A DNA stretch of 64,000 nt, taken from assembly GCF_036711975.1 (NCBI RefSeq), contig NC_091976.1:18910001-18974000 (forward strand), in the 5' to 3' direction. Numbering within the stretch: position 1 is the stretch's first letter; every line of letters begins with the position of its first letter. Under the pieces are notes generated by a model. It was not told the DNA's origin. It ran no database searches and saw nothing but the letters and a program-made list of their open reading frames with translations. A program made the translations under genes and the position numbers. This document shows, piece after piece, positions 1-10,800 of the stretch. The DNA is from Onthophagus taurus (taxonomy: Eukaryota > Arthropoda > Insecta > Coleoptera > Scarabaeidae).

Positions 1-1473
1 TTGTACTTTTTTAAGCAAAAAGGGTACTCTATCAAAATGCGGTAAAGTTTATCGTTTTCAAAATAATCTGCTTTTTATTATTCGGTACAGATCAATTTTT
101 TAGAGGAAACAAAGTAGGTAAGTTAACTAACGTTTTAGTTTATAAATGTTTTTTAATCAAAATAATAAAAGAAAAATATTAAAGAAATTGTTGAAAATGT
201 AAAAAATTTTGCTTGCATACTTCTAACCGACGAATTACTGATGGTGTTTAAGAACGGTCTTATGTCATTACAAGCATTCCTAATCCTATTAATAAATTCA
301 TCCCTTGTGGGATGATCTCATACAATTTTCTTTTCAAATATCCCCACACAAAAAAGTCTAAACCATTAAGATCTGCAGATCGTGGGGGCCATGCGACTGG
401 TCCACCACGACCAATCCATCTTGTAGGAAAATGGTTGTCTAGCCAATTTCTTACCACCCTACCATGATAAGCTGCACAACCATCAAGTTGAAACCAGGCC
501 TTTCTTCTTAAAGCTAAATTAATGTCATCCCATATATTGGCATGTTCAGCTACCAAAAATTACAAGAACGCTGCAGCGGTTAGTTGTGGTGGCAAAAAGT
601 ATGGGCCGAAAAGATGATTATTATAAACACCTACCCAGACGTTGACACTGAATTCATGTTGGAAGTTTCGTGGCCGAATTGCGTAGGGATTTTTATGCAC
701 CCAAACATGTAAATTATGGAAGTTTACAATCCCACGATTCATCGTTCCCCATTGCATTATTTAAAAAATCTCAATTGTTGGCTGATGCTTTAGCAATCCA
801 CCGACAAAACGTTACACGCCATTCTTCATCGCCTGGTTGCAATCCTTAGAAATGCCTTAGAAATTCGTAAGGCATTCGAAACTTTTCTAACATTCGTAGT
901 GGGGTTTCTGTCAAATTCACGCAAAATTCTTCTTCTAAAGTTTCTATGCAGTCTAACACTGTCATTATTACGATCTACTCGTCATTATTTAGCCTTTGTT
1001 CAACTATTTGTCTATGCACTTTCACAAACACAGAAGGATGTCTTCTATTTGGATATCTTCTCCTATACTTTAGGGCTACTTCTGCTGAATTTCCGTTTGC
1101 AAACCCATAAACAAAATGAATATTCGCTAACTCTTGATTAGGAAAAATAAATGGCATTTTAGAAAAAAGAGTAATGAATCTAGCACGTTAATAAACAAGA
1201 AAATTGAGTATAACACGTTAACGAATAAGAAAAATTAATTTAACAGTCTGATCAACAACTACTGGTGATTTAATACTTGATACAATAAACTTAGTGAACT
1301 TAAAGTAGGTAAGTTTCTAAAAAAACCTCTAAAAAAATTGGTGTATATCGAACCAAAATAAATAACAATCCTCAATTAAAAGGAGGAAGGATAATAAAAA
1401 GCGGATTATCTTGAAAACGATCAACTTTAGCGTATTTTGATAAGAGTACCGTTTTTTGCTTAAAAAAGTACCG
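1..1473 (-). mobile_element. Tc1/mariner-superfamily DNA transposon with long TIRs, decayed
   Basis: The two ends are inverted copies of each other. Positions 3-85 match the reverse complement of about 1390-1471 with few mismatches; both begin gtacttttttaagcaaaaa. A broken transposase frame lies between them on the minus strand. The left end touches the window edge, so the left target duplication is not visible. The element is too damaged to be autonomous. Family assignment rests on the transposase motifs; the TIRs are longer (about 83 bp) than those of classical mariners. Confidence 0.8.
260..1157 (-). pseudogene. Broken DDE transposase (Tc1/mariner superfamily)
   Basis: Three pieces lie in order on the minus strand. 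At 1157-975 is an N-terminal part with the motif IHFVYGFANGNSAEVALKYR and RRRYPNRR, a DNA-binding head. At 757-560 is a core with FSVNVWVGV and GPYFLPP. At 556-260 is the C-terminal catalytic part with WFQLDG, then PPRSADLNGLDFFVWGYLK. The Asp residues of the last two motifs are 36 residues apart and look like the second and third catalytic acids. Frame changes between the pieces and stop codons make it a pseudogene. The family is common in insect genomes; this copy encodes no complete enzyme. Confidence 0.8.
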
Positions 1474-1537
1474 AGAATAAGAATTTTTATTCAAAAAGCC
1501 AAAAAGTATACTGTCAAAAAAGTTATTGTTATTTTAA

Positions 1538-1913
1538 CCAATTTAGTCCCACGATGCGTTATATTAAAAAAAATCGACTTTTTACAATTTTTTTTAAGAT
1601 AAGATGAAAAGTATAAAAATGTACAGAGCTGTTTGAAAAAAAAATTGTTTTTGAGATATGAGATGGTATAGAAATGCATCAATGGTAAGATAAATGAACA
1701 ACACACCAAAATTTTGATTATCATTTATTAACTAACTAAGTAATAAATTAGCCGTAAATAAATAATAGTACTAATACAGCATAATATTTCATACTTTAGT
1801 ATGAAGTTTAAGATAAGAAATATTTATACTAAAATTGGTGCAAAAATGCATCAATGGGATGAACGGTATAATCATTTATTGTGATACTGCGCAAAGCACT
1901 CTTCATGTAAATG
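1538..1913 (+). mobile_element. TTAA-flanked piggyBac-like non-autonomous element, truncated copy
   Basis: The left end is TTAA (1534-1537) followed by ccaatttagtcccac. The sequence then runs parallel to the reverse complement of about 61430-61788, where the matching end is again TTAA-cccatttagtcccac. Shared landmarks include a stretch reading ttggtgcaaaaatgcatcaa and the tract around 1890-1910 (agcactcttcatgtaaatg). Homology stops near 1913, where a LINE tail begins, so the far end is missing. The TTAA target and CC-start TIR suggest the piggyBac superfamily; no transposase is encoded. Confidence 0.65.
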
Positions 1914-1939
1914 AACGCTAAACTTACTACACATATATT

Positions 1940-2720
1940 AACACACTATGTCCAGAAAGTGGCTAGAACTACCATTTACAGGTTTAAGCAATATGCTCAA
2001 AACTGCTCCGCCATGTCCTACCAATGGGCTGCGGAAGACATTATCAGCACTAATATTGTGTTGGATACCAGATTGTACTGCCTGAACGGCAGTCCTGGAT
2101 CGAAATTGAAAATTCTCTGGTTCAGGCATATAATTTGTATAATTCACAGATGAATCAAAAACGTCGGGGGTCGGGGCAGGAGTATACTGCCAGACAATGC
2201 AGATTAAGCAAGCTTACAGGCTGGGTACGTACTGTACTGTATTCCAGGCGAAAGTATTTGCTATTGACATGGGTGCTAAAATCCTTCTTGAGAGAGAGGT
2301 GAAGAACGAAAGATTATTTGTCATGGCCAAACATAGAATTGGATTGTGGTCTTGAGAGAGACTTCCCTTACTATGGACCACTTCTCCTGGAATGAGACAC
2401 GCTAAATTGTTTATTAACATAGCCACTGTCAAACTAGAGAACATTTTAGGACTTGCTCGTAGCAGCATTAAAGGGTGTCTTTACTGGGCACTATCGATTA
2501 AAGACACACCTCAAATTGTTGGGCCTAGCCGACGATGTTGAATGTCGACTATGTATGAAGGACGAGGAGACGGTTGAGCATGTTTTATGCCACTGACCGG
2601 CTATTAATCGTATCAGATTCTCGATTTCTGGGCCGTAGTTTATCTCCCCAAGGGATCTGAATGACTTTTCACCAAGCAAAGCATTAATGTTCGTTAAGAG
2701 CATTGAACTGCACGGTGAAA
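1940..2720 (+). mobile_element. LINE 3' end with RNase H domain (R1/Jockey-like), decayed
   Basis: Frames on the plus strand read the end of a non-LTR retrotransposon ORF2. Around 2140-2330 is an RNase H start with TDESK (normally TDGSK, the Asp being catalytic), GVGAGVYC and YCTVFQAKVFAI. Around 2400-2700 is the C-terminal part with HAKLFIN, CLYWAL, a CMKDEETVEHVLCH-like zinc-knuckle region and SPSKALMFV. Several stops and frameshifts interrupt it. It follows the truncated TTAA element directly. Confidence 0.7.
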
Positions 2721-2785
2721 GGTGATAATGTCGGCGTACAATAGATCTTTAAGGTCTTGGTGAAATTGGTTGGTCTGCCTACCTA

Positions 2786-3640
2786 ATATACAGGATTTCC
2801 CAAAAGTAACGGATAAATTCGTTAAAACAATTAAAAACAGTTTATGGAAAAATCGCTGAGACGGGTCTAAAGATTTAAATTTTTTGTAATTTTTTAGTAG
2901 AGATCTTTTTATTACGGAATATGAAAGACGAATTTTTTCTGAATTTAGTACAGTCAAAATTAACATTAGTTACATAAGAAAATTTACCTTGAAGTTTCAT
3001 AATTTCCCACTCATATGGGATAGAAAAATAGCAGTAACCATGCGTAACCATGGTAACCAATTGTTTCAAATATTTTATTAAGACGATTAATTTTTAATAT
3101 CTGAAACAATTGATTGTCATGGTTACGCATGGCTACTGCTATTTTTCTATCTCAAGTGAATGGTAAATTATGAAACTTTAAGGTAATCTTTCTCGAAAAT
3201 TGTCATATGTAAATAATATTAGTTTTGATTGTGATTTGAAAAAAATATCGCTTACGTCATAACATGTTTAAAAATAACGGAAAAAATTTAAAATTTATAC
3301 CAAAAAATTTAAACCTTTAGACACATCTCGGCGATTTCTCCATAAACTGTTTTTAATTGTTTTAAAGGCGACGTTACACGTAGCAGTCGATTGCTATGGC
3401 GGCAACTATGGAGGAGCGTGGTTTGACTGTTCCCTTCACAATTGGCGTGTAACATGTCTATTAACATAGTAATGGACTGCGAGCAAAGCTACTGCGAGGG
3501 CTAGAAAATTTTCTACTTGCAGTTTTCTACTAGCAGTCAAATCAAGCCCCTCCGTAATTACAGCCATAGCAGTCGATTGCGACGTGTATCGCCGGCTTAA
3601 CGAATTTATCTGTTACTTTTGGGAAGCACTGTATAATTTG
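2786..3640. mobile_element. Palindromic mariner-type element (foldback MITE)
   Basis: Sequence from about 2790 to 3070 is repeated in inverted orientation from about 3098 to 3630, leaving a short AT-rich centre. The outer ends read acaggatttcccaaaagtaa and its near-complement, of the cag...tgtccc type seen in mariner-like TIRs, and both sides are next to TA. The right arm is interrupted by a separate 231-bp insertion (3366-3596). No coding capacity is seen, so this is a non-autonomous palindromic derivative. Confidence 0.75.
3366..3596. mobile_element. 231-bp TTAA-target MITE nested in the palindromic element
   Basis: The insertion is bounded by TTAA at 3362-3365 and TTAA at 3597-3600. Its ends are inverted: ggcgacgttacacgtagcag at the left and the complement of cgacgtgtatcgccgg at the right, with further inverted match through cagtcgattgctatggc. 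The other arm of the host element shows the uninterrupted sequence with one TTAA, so this is a clean insertion with a 4-bp target duplication. No ORF. Confidence 0.8.
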
Positions 3641-5445
3641 TGCAATGTAGTCTAATGTATCATCAATATTCTTATTGAGTTCAAAAATCGATTTTAACTG
3701 ATGGAAGTAAAATGATGAAGCAATGCAAGACAATATGACCAAGACAAATCACGGGGGAACAGAATCAACTACCTTTTTAATTGGAATAGGATATAGCTGA
3801 CTTCCTGTGTAATATATTGAAACATAAAACAACATGTTCATATCGCTTAAATTCTTAGAAGAAAATTTAGAGAGTGAAGCTTATGACTTCAGATTTAAGA
3901 CAAAACTCATTAAAAAATAAATGTTACCAGTCACCATCTAGTAATGCAAAAAAGACTTGAAATCCTTACAGTAATCTTAATCAACACAACATCTTTATTG
4001 GTATTGTAATATTATAATTATCCCAAAATTAGCTTTCAAAGTTATACACTAACATAAGTTTGTAACCTTTCCTTCTTCGACTACCGACCTTTATTTCTGT
4101 TATTTTTCATTTTCTAAATTCTTGTATCATTTAGATATCATATAGTTTTCATAAAGTTTTTAACATAACTAGTTGTGCATAGATATAAAGGTGTGTCCAA
4201 ACAGCACAGCACCAACACGCGGTGTTCTCAGGACACAATTCTGCCGAATTCAAGTTTGGGCATAACAAAGAAAGATTGTGCGGCAGTGCTACGCGGCATA
4301 TGCGAGACACGCCGCGTATACTAAAAATGTTCGCGAGTGGCAGGTAGAGAATTTCTAAACGAGCATGAGTAGAAGAAAATGAATATCAGTGATGAACACA
4401 GAAAAAAATGCTTGTCGAAACCGATATCAAAAACTCAGCAGCTTAAATCCAATATATTTAAACATTTCTGGAAAGATATAGAATAATTACAAAATAATTG
4501 TATACTTTATTTTTCAAATATGTATGTATTTTATCATTCAAATTGGCCTTTATTTACAAAATATCTCGTAATCTTATCACGATAAGAAGCTGTTAAAATA
4601 ATATTTTAGATAAACAAAATTATTTGGCATTGTCAATTTTCAAAGTACTTCCAAATTGTATTTAACATTATTTTGCTATGCTTAAATATAAATACATGTA
4701 TATGGGATTGGAGTAGCCCCTATTGAAGTCATTGAAATAAAGGGTTAATGGTTTAATAATTGTGATGTGGTTTCCATCCACCAATGTAGTAGGTTATAGG
4801 TCCATATATTAAGCATAACATAATAATTTTGATCATAATCGTTAATTATGAGGTGCGCTATCCGCACGCGCCACAGTTCCTAATCTGTGTCCTGAAAAAC
4901 AACACTGTTATGTGTACATTTCAATTAATGCTTTGGCGAATTCAAGATTTGACCAATAAAAAAGAAAATCAATAAGGAAGTGAACAAGCTACTAAATACA
5001 ATTGGCAACATTCGAGATTTGATACAGTGATGCACACACACACGAGTAGTGCTCATCAAACAAGAATAAAGATAACTCATATCGGTTTAATGCTAAACAT
5101 AAGACATGAAAATTTTTGCTAAACTAATATGGAAGGATTCTAATAGTCAATTTTATTTAGTAAATAAAACATGAATATTTGTAAATTATGTACCTATTTA
5201 TAATTTATAATAAACATTGCTTTGTTATCTCTTTAACTATGATAGACCACGACCAGACGTTGAAACCTATTTTCTGGCTTCTTTAAATGATGCACTATTT
5301 GACCAGAAAGTAGGACCTAGATAAAACTATCAATAATTTTAAGACTTTCACAGAAAAGTTTTTCTTTGATATAAAAGGGGAATGATAGTTAACAAAACTA
5401 TGGTAGAACACACTAAAGAAACAACTTTTATATTTACTTATAAAA
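3641..5445. other. Intergenic, no gene seen
   Basis: AT-rich sequence with no convincing coding frame on either strand. Two more GC-rich patches (about 4190-4330 and 4850-4940) share short words such as gtgtcctga/tcaggacac and gcgaattcaag, which may be remains of a transposon, but I could not define ends. A short CA run lies at about 5034-5045. Confidence 0.5.
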
Positions 5446-6200
5446 CTAAATTTGTAATGTATTACAAAGTTTGTTGCTTAAATTGGCAACCATTTTTATT
5501 TTGATTTCTTGGTCGACATCAAATAGTGATAAGACATATACTTGGGTGGTCAAACGCCATAAGAGTCGAACTTTGTCGAACTTGTGCAAATCTGTTTCTG
5601 AGATGCTTTTATCAACTTTTTTGATAGCCTTCATTCTCTTCAAAAAGTACAAATCTTGGTAAAGTGCTTTACTACCAAAATGCAATGGATCTATGCATAA
5701 TAGGGCTTGACGTAGGATTTCACGATGAAAACGCAGCTGTCTAACAGTGCTATCTTATACTCGTAATTTTCATTTGATCACTAGATCACATTTTCAGGGA
5801 AAAATTGCAATTGCCATCTATCATCATGGAGGTCGAATATTAAATTTTTTCTCTGAGTCTCCACCTAAAAACTTGACTACTTCTGTAATCATTTCAAACT
5901 AACTGTCAATTTCGAAAACAATTAGGCACAATATAACCACTTTTCCATTTATTTTGTAACTTTTTGAAGAGTGGACTATCAGATTCTGCAGTCACTTGAC
6001 TGAATTTCAATTCAAACACGTTTTTTAACACCAATTCAGATATGTGATAGCTGCATGCAAAAGTAATAATTTTCCGATTAAGTTTTTGTTCGAAAAGCAG
6101 TTTTCACTTTATTTTCAAGATTTCTTAACCTTGCCACAGCACTAATTGCTTTATTTCTATGGGAATTAACTATTGAACACATTCTTTTTATTTGCAGTGA
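5446..6200 (-). pseudogene. Decayed ORF of a repeated insect protein family (probably transposon-derived)
   Basis: The minus strand from about 6200 to 5446 reads one decayed protein with several stops and frame changes. Pieces in order: CMQLSHI then SELVLKNVFELKFSQVT and SPLFKKLQNKW; MITEVVKFLGGDSEKKFNIR; TVRQLRFHREILRQALLCID; and DKVRLLWRLTTQVYVLSLFD near the end. The last open stretch is about 105 codons (5446 to about 5760). From memory this pattern (xLFKxF...W, then FxxRPP, then HLWYLSEE-like) belongs to an uncharacterised protein family found in many copies in insect genomes. That identification is recollection, not a search. It is not a working gene here. Confidence 0.5.
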
Positions 6201-7845
6201 ACATTAATTTCATGTCTGCATTTTGTGTTTAAATGACAGCGAGGCAAGCATTTCCCATCATTGGCATGGTATGTTCCTTTTTCCTAGCTCTCAACCGAAC
6301 TTAAGATTTTAACTACCACAGGACATTTGTTTTATAAAAATTGGCGTGAATGTTTCAAGTCTATTGTCAAATTGAATGGAAGATTCATGATTGGTGGTTT
6401 GTTATAGTCAGGCTTTGTATCCCACTGAAATTTGGTGATTTTTAAAGTATAATTATATCAACTAGAAAACGATAATTTCCTAATTTTCGAGTAATGAAAT
6501 ATTTTTGCATTGATGTTTTCGCAAGATATGTCAGAGGAATTGGCGCGAAATATTTAACTTTTCTCTTTATCAGCCCGTTTTTTTTTATCTAAGTTGTTGA
6601 CAAACTTTTGTCGATAGCTATTAGTAGGTATTCGCCCCTTTCCCTAATAAATAATGCACAAGCGAAGGGTGAATTAAATCCACTACACGAACATTGTAAA
6701 AGAAAAACCAAAACTTATCTACCAAAAAGATGTTTGTGCTTAATTCCACATACACGTTGACTAATAAAAACAGTGCATTTACTAACAAAATTGATACTTC
6801 AGCAAATATTAACATTTTCCTATGAAAGCAGGCATGAGTTGCCGTGATGAAAAATTAAGAAGGTATGCGTTAAAAGTGTGTTTTTTCTTTGGGACATCTC
6901 AATACGCACGGGTTTTGCTATGCAAAGGTTAATATATGTACATGCCCCTACTAGGTGCAATGATGTTATGATAAGAATATTAATCGAGTCGTGCCTATCT
7001 ATCTTTCAACGTCTTGAAAACAATATCACAACGTACAAAACTCTGTATTGAAACTATTCCGACGATAACTACCTGAGCAAGTAACGAGAGCCAAACATAT
7101 TTTACTCAAACGATGATGAGGATGACTCCAATTTTCCTAGTATTTTGTTTTTCCAATACGCATAAGGTGATTACTAATACTAAAAAAGTGTGCCAAAAAT
7201 AAACATTATTACATGACATTCTACTGATCAACCCTTTACTCGAAAACTGAAATCGAAATCATCAAACTTCTTTCAATACAAAAGTTCATCACATTATAAT
7301 TTATTTTTAATATACTAAGTTATTGTAACATTGCATGCCAGGTTCTTGTCAAATATAACTTTGAGTGAAGAATTATTCACTATCAATTGTGCCAAGTTAA
7401 AGAGTACATAACGTCTTTTTCATTGAAAAATGGTAGTATATTATTCGGATGGAAGGAAAAATTTTAAAAATCGCTGAGATAAAAAAAATGTTTTATTAGG
7501 CTAAGTATTTGTTTAATAAAATTAATATAAGAATGTTTGAATTATTTACTTACCTTGTTGATTTTAACACAATACACACTTTACACAAAAGTAAACAATA
7601 TACAAAAAAATTACTTTATTTTCCAAGCTTACATTTTATTTGTCTACAACATACTGATCTAACATCTAAAAACTTAATAAATGTATTCATGAATTTCCAA
7701 TCAATAAAAAAAAATTATTTATAACTATTATAATTATAATGAATGTGCTTTCTAGAAGCTTAGTGTCTTCACCAACATTGAAGTCAAAATTAAAACTGTT
7801 CCAAGAAATAATAAAAAATTCCTACCAAAAAAAAATTGTTTTCTC
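6201..7845. other. Intergenic / YLPM1 3' flank, no gene seen
   Basis: AT-rich sequence with only short random frames. The part just below 7846 is downstream of the YLPM1 stop and contains several TTTATT words (AATAAA on the minus strand, for example near 7616 and 7633), any of which could be the polyadenylation signal. I see no protein or RNA gene. Confidence 0.5.
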
Positions 7846-10800
7846 TCAATCCCTATAAAACTTCGGTACACGTTCTATATATTTAGTTTGCGTTAAAGCG
7901 CCACTTCCCATAGTTGGATCCATCATTCGATCCCAATTCGTTTGTCCAACAACAAATCCGATGGCTCTCATCTTCTGTTGTTCTCTTCGTTCTTCCAAAT
8001 CGGCCCAGCGAACCTAATTTTTATTTCATTTTGAATTTTATTCTCGAATCTTCAAAGAAACCCCGAATATTTTTTCTTACCCTCTTCTGTCCTGGTTTGG
8101 ATTCCCTCGAAATCCACTCGTCATCGATTTGAAGGTAGTCTTCCATGGTTTTGGAGGGTCGGAGCGGCTTACTAGTTCCATCAAGTTTCGCTGGAAAGTA
8201 GAGAATCGTTCACCGACACAGAACGACACCGAAGAATAAGAAACGAGATAGAAATATCGTAATAATTTTTTTTAAATGTGTTTTTGTAGGCTGCACACTG
8301 TTGTAAAAGAAGGGAAAACTTCTAGACGCGATAACAAGGCAACAATATAATGGACTCTCCTGAGCAGAAATCTGTTCAAGATCAATTTAAATTTGCGTTG
8401 CATATTGGACAAAATATCCAAAAATAAATTAGATTCAGAAAAAAACGCGATGTCAATTATGGAGAAAAGCATTTTAAACCGCCACTAATAATTTTATTAG
8501 GGAGCGTGCAATTCAATACAAGATAATATAAAAGATTCATGTATATATACATAGTCACTATTTTGATTGCATTACTCTTTACACACTGTGTAAATTTACA
8601 ATCTATTGATAAGCAAAGTTAAAAGTAGAATTGTAGTCATTTTTATAACGTTTTTATTCAATATTTAAACAACGTTATACAAAATGAAACATACACAGTT
8701 TAAGAAAAGAAAAACTTTATAGCTGCACAAAAAAGGAGGTGAAACCAAAAACATATTGGATTCTTCCTTTTTTACTAATTAGCTTAAAGTTTTAGTTCAA
8801 AATAAGACGAATTAATTCAGATAATCGGAATTAAAATACTAAGTGTTTTAGGAATCATTTAAAAAGATTTTTGTTTATGATTTCATCTTGAAATCAATTC
8901 TAAACTTAACTAAATTCGAGAGAAAAACGTCAATTTTTGATTCCATAATCGTATGGAACCCAATCAAGTGTACATTCTAGTGTAAATTCAAGCATATCGT
9001 AGCACGCCCCCCATTTAAACTATTAAATAAACTTCTTTGAAAGTATTAAGAGATAATTTTTTATAAGTAAAAGATATATTTGTCCGTTACGCAAATAAAA
9101 CAAATTTAAACCGTATAAAAATACAGTAAATGTTACTGTTAAAACAATTTTATTGCTAATTTAAACAGTAAAAATGTTTGAATTATTTTTTTATGTCCTA
9201 ACCTACAAGAAACTTACCAAGATTGCCGATGGAACACTCGAAATTGTCCCACTTGCTGCCACACGCCTTTTCCTACGAAACTCTTCTAGTTCAGTTTAAA
9301 AATTAACAGAACGACGATATGTTTTTATAGAGAGAGAATAAAATTAAAACTATCAGACGATTTTTTTAACTCTCTTTGCTGTAGAAGAATGCTTTAAATA
9401 ACATTGTCAATAAAATACACGCATTATATTTATAACCAATAAATTAGAATAAAAATTAAAAACTTAAAATCTCCAAATAAAATTTTTAACTCACCACCCA
9501 CGTCAAATTTCTTTGCTTACCTCTGCGGATTCTTCTTCCTCCTCAAAATCATCAGTCGGTGGAGAATTAATTTCTTCCATTTCAACTTCAGGAATAGAAG
9601 CGGATTGAACTAAAGAGGTCGCATCTAAAATCGGGTGATGCGGTGGAGTCGGTTCCCAACCACTTATTATTTTTTGTATTTCCGTTTCAGAACGATTATG
9701 AATATTTCGTTTAGTACATGATGCCAAATCAAATTCTAATTGGCATACATAAACCTAAATCGAAAGGACGAATTAAATTGACCCGAAAATGATTTAAAAC
9801 CTTTCGAAACCAACCTGAAAACCGTTTTGTTTAGCAAAACTCCACATTTCCCCAAAATATTTCACTTTATCATTAATGTTGTCGACGATTATAAAAGGAA
9901 AATAACCGTCTGTAATCGTTTTTTTAAACGCTTTAAATAATGAGTTTCTGTAAACCATTTCCATTGATGCGTCATACTCGTACTCCATCACTTTCACTTT
10001 CGTCTTTTTCCCGTCTTCTTCTATAACTTTTTCTTGTTCGATCATGAAGTAATCGTCTAGGGAGAGTATTCTTGGTGCTGAACCACCGTGTTCAACCTAA
10101 ACGATCATTATTTTCTTTGTGGTTAAGAAATTCATCGTTTTTATACTTATTGCAAACAAATAATAAATTGAAAATACAAAACTTTTGCGGTAAAAAATTG
10201 GATTTATATTTATAAACAAATAAAATTTTTTTTCATTCCATTTCAATAAGATGGTTTTGACTTAAATTTTAAATAAATGGAATGATATTTCTTTGAGCAT
10301 ATACTTTGATGGATTTGGAACTTAAGATGAAAGTTTTAAGCCGTTGTATAAAACTATTCAACAACCAACGTACACAATTCATAAGTACTTCACACTAATT
10401 CATAGTACTCAAACACTATTCATACCACGTTAATTTAACGAAACACTAACATGATGTATTAGTCAACAATACAACCCAAAATGTTCAATTTATTGTAACT
10501 TATATTTATAGTACTGGTACATCATTATTACTCAATAATAAAAAATCAGAGACTTATCTACAACAATAATAACCGCTAACGAACGAATCTTATGAAGATC
10601 AAGGAAAGAAATACCACCCAAGAGATTAATAAATTATAATCATGGGAATGTAAGAACTTACGAATGAGTTATTCTTATTTCTTTAATACCTAGTGTTGTG
10701 GGTACAAAAAGATCTCGAAGAGACAACTGTATCACGTGTACGCTTTCTTTGGGGAATGTGAGGAATACATTGTACATAAATCTCATATCTAAACTCTCTT

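Noticed and set aside
4190..5060. A single transposon with ends at 4190 and 5060
   Set aside because: Shared words (caggacac, gcgaattcaag) occur in both direct and inverted arrangement; no consistent terminal repeat or target duplication could be drawn.
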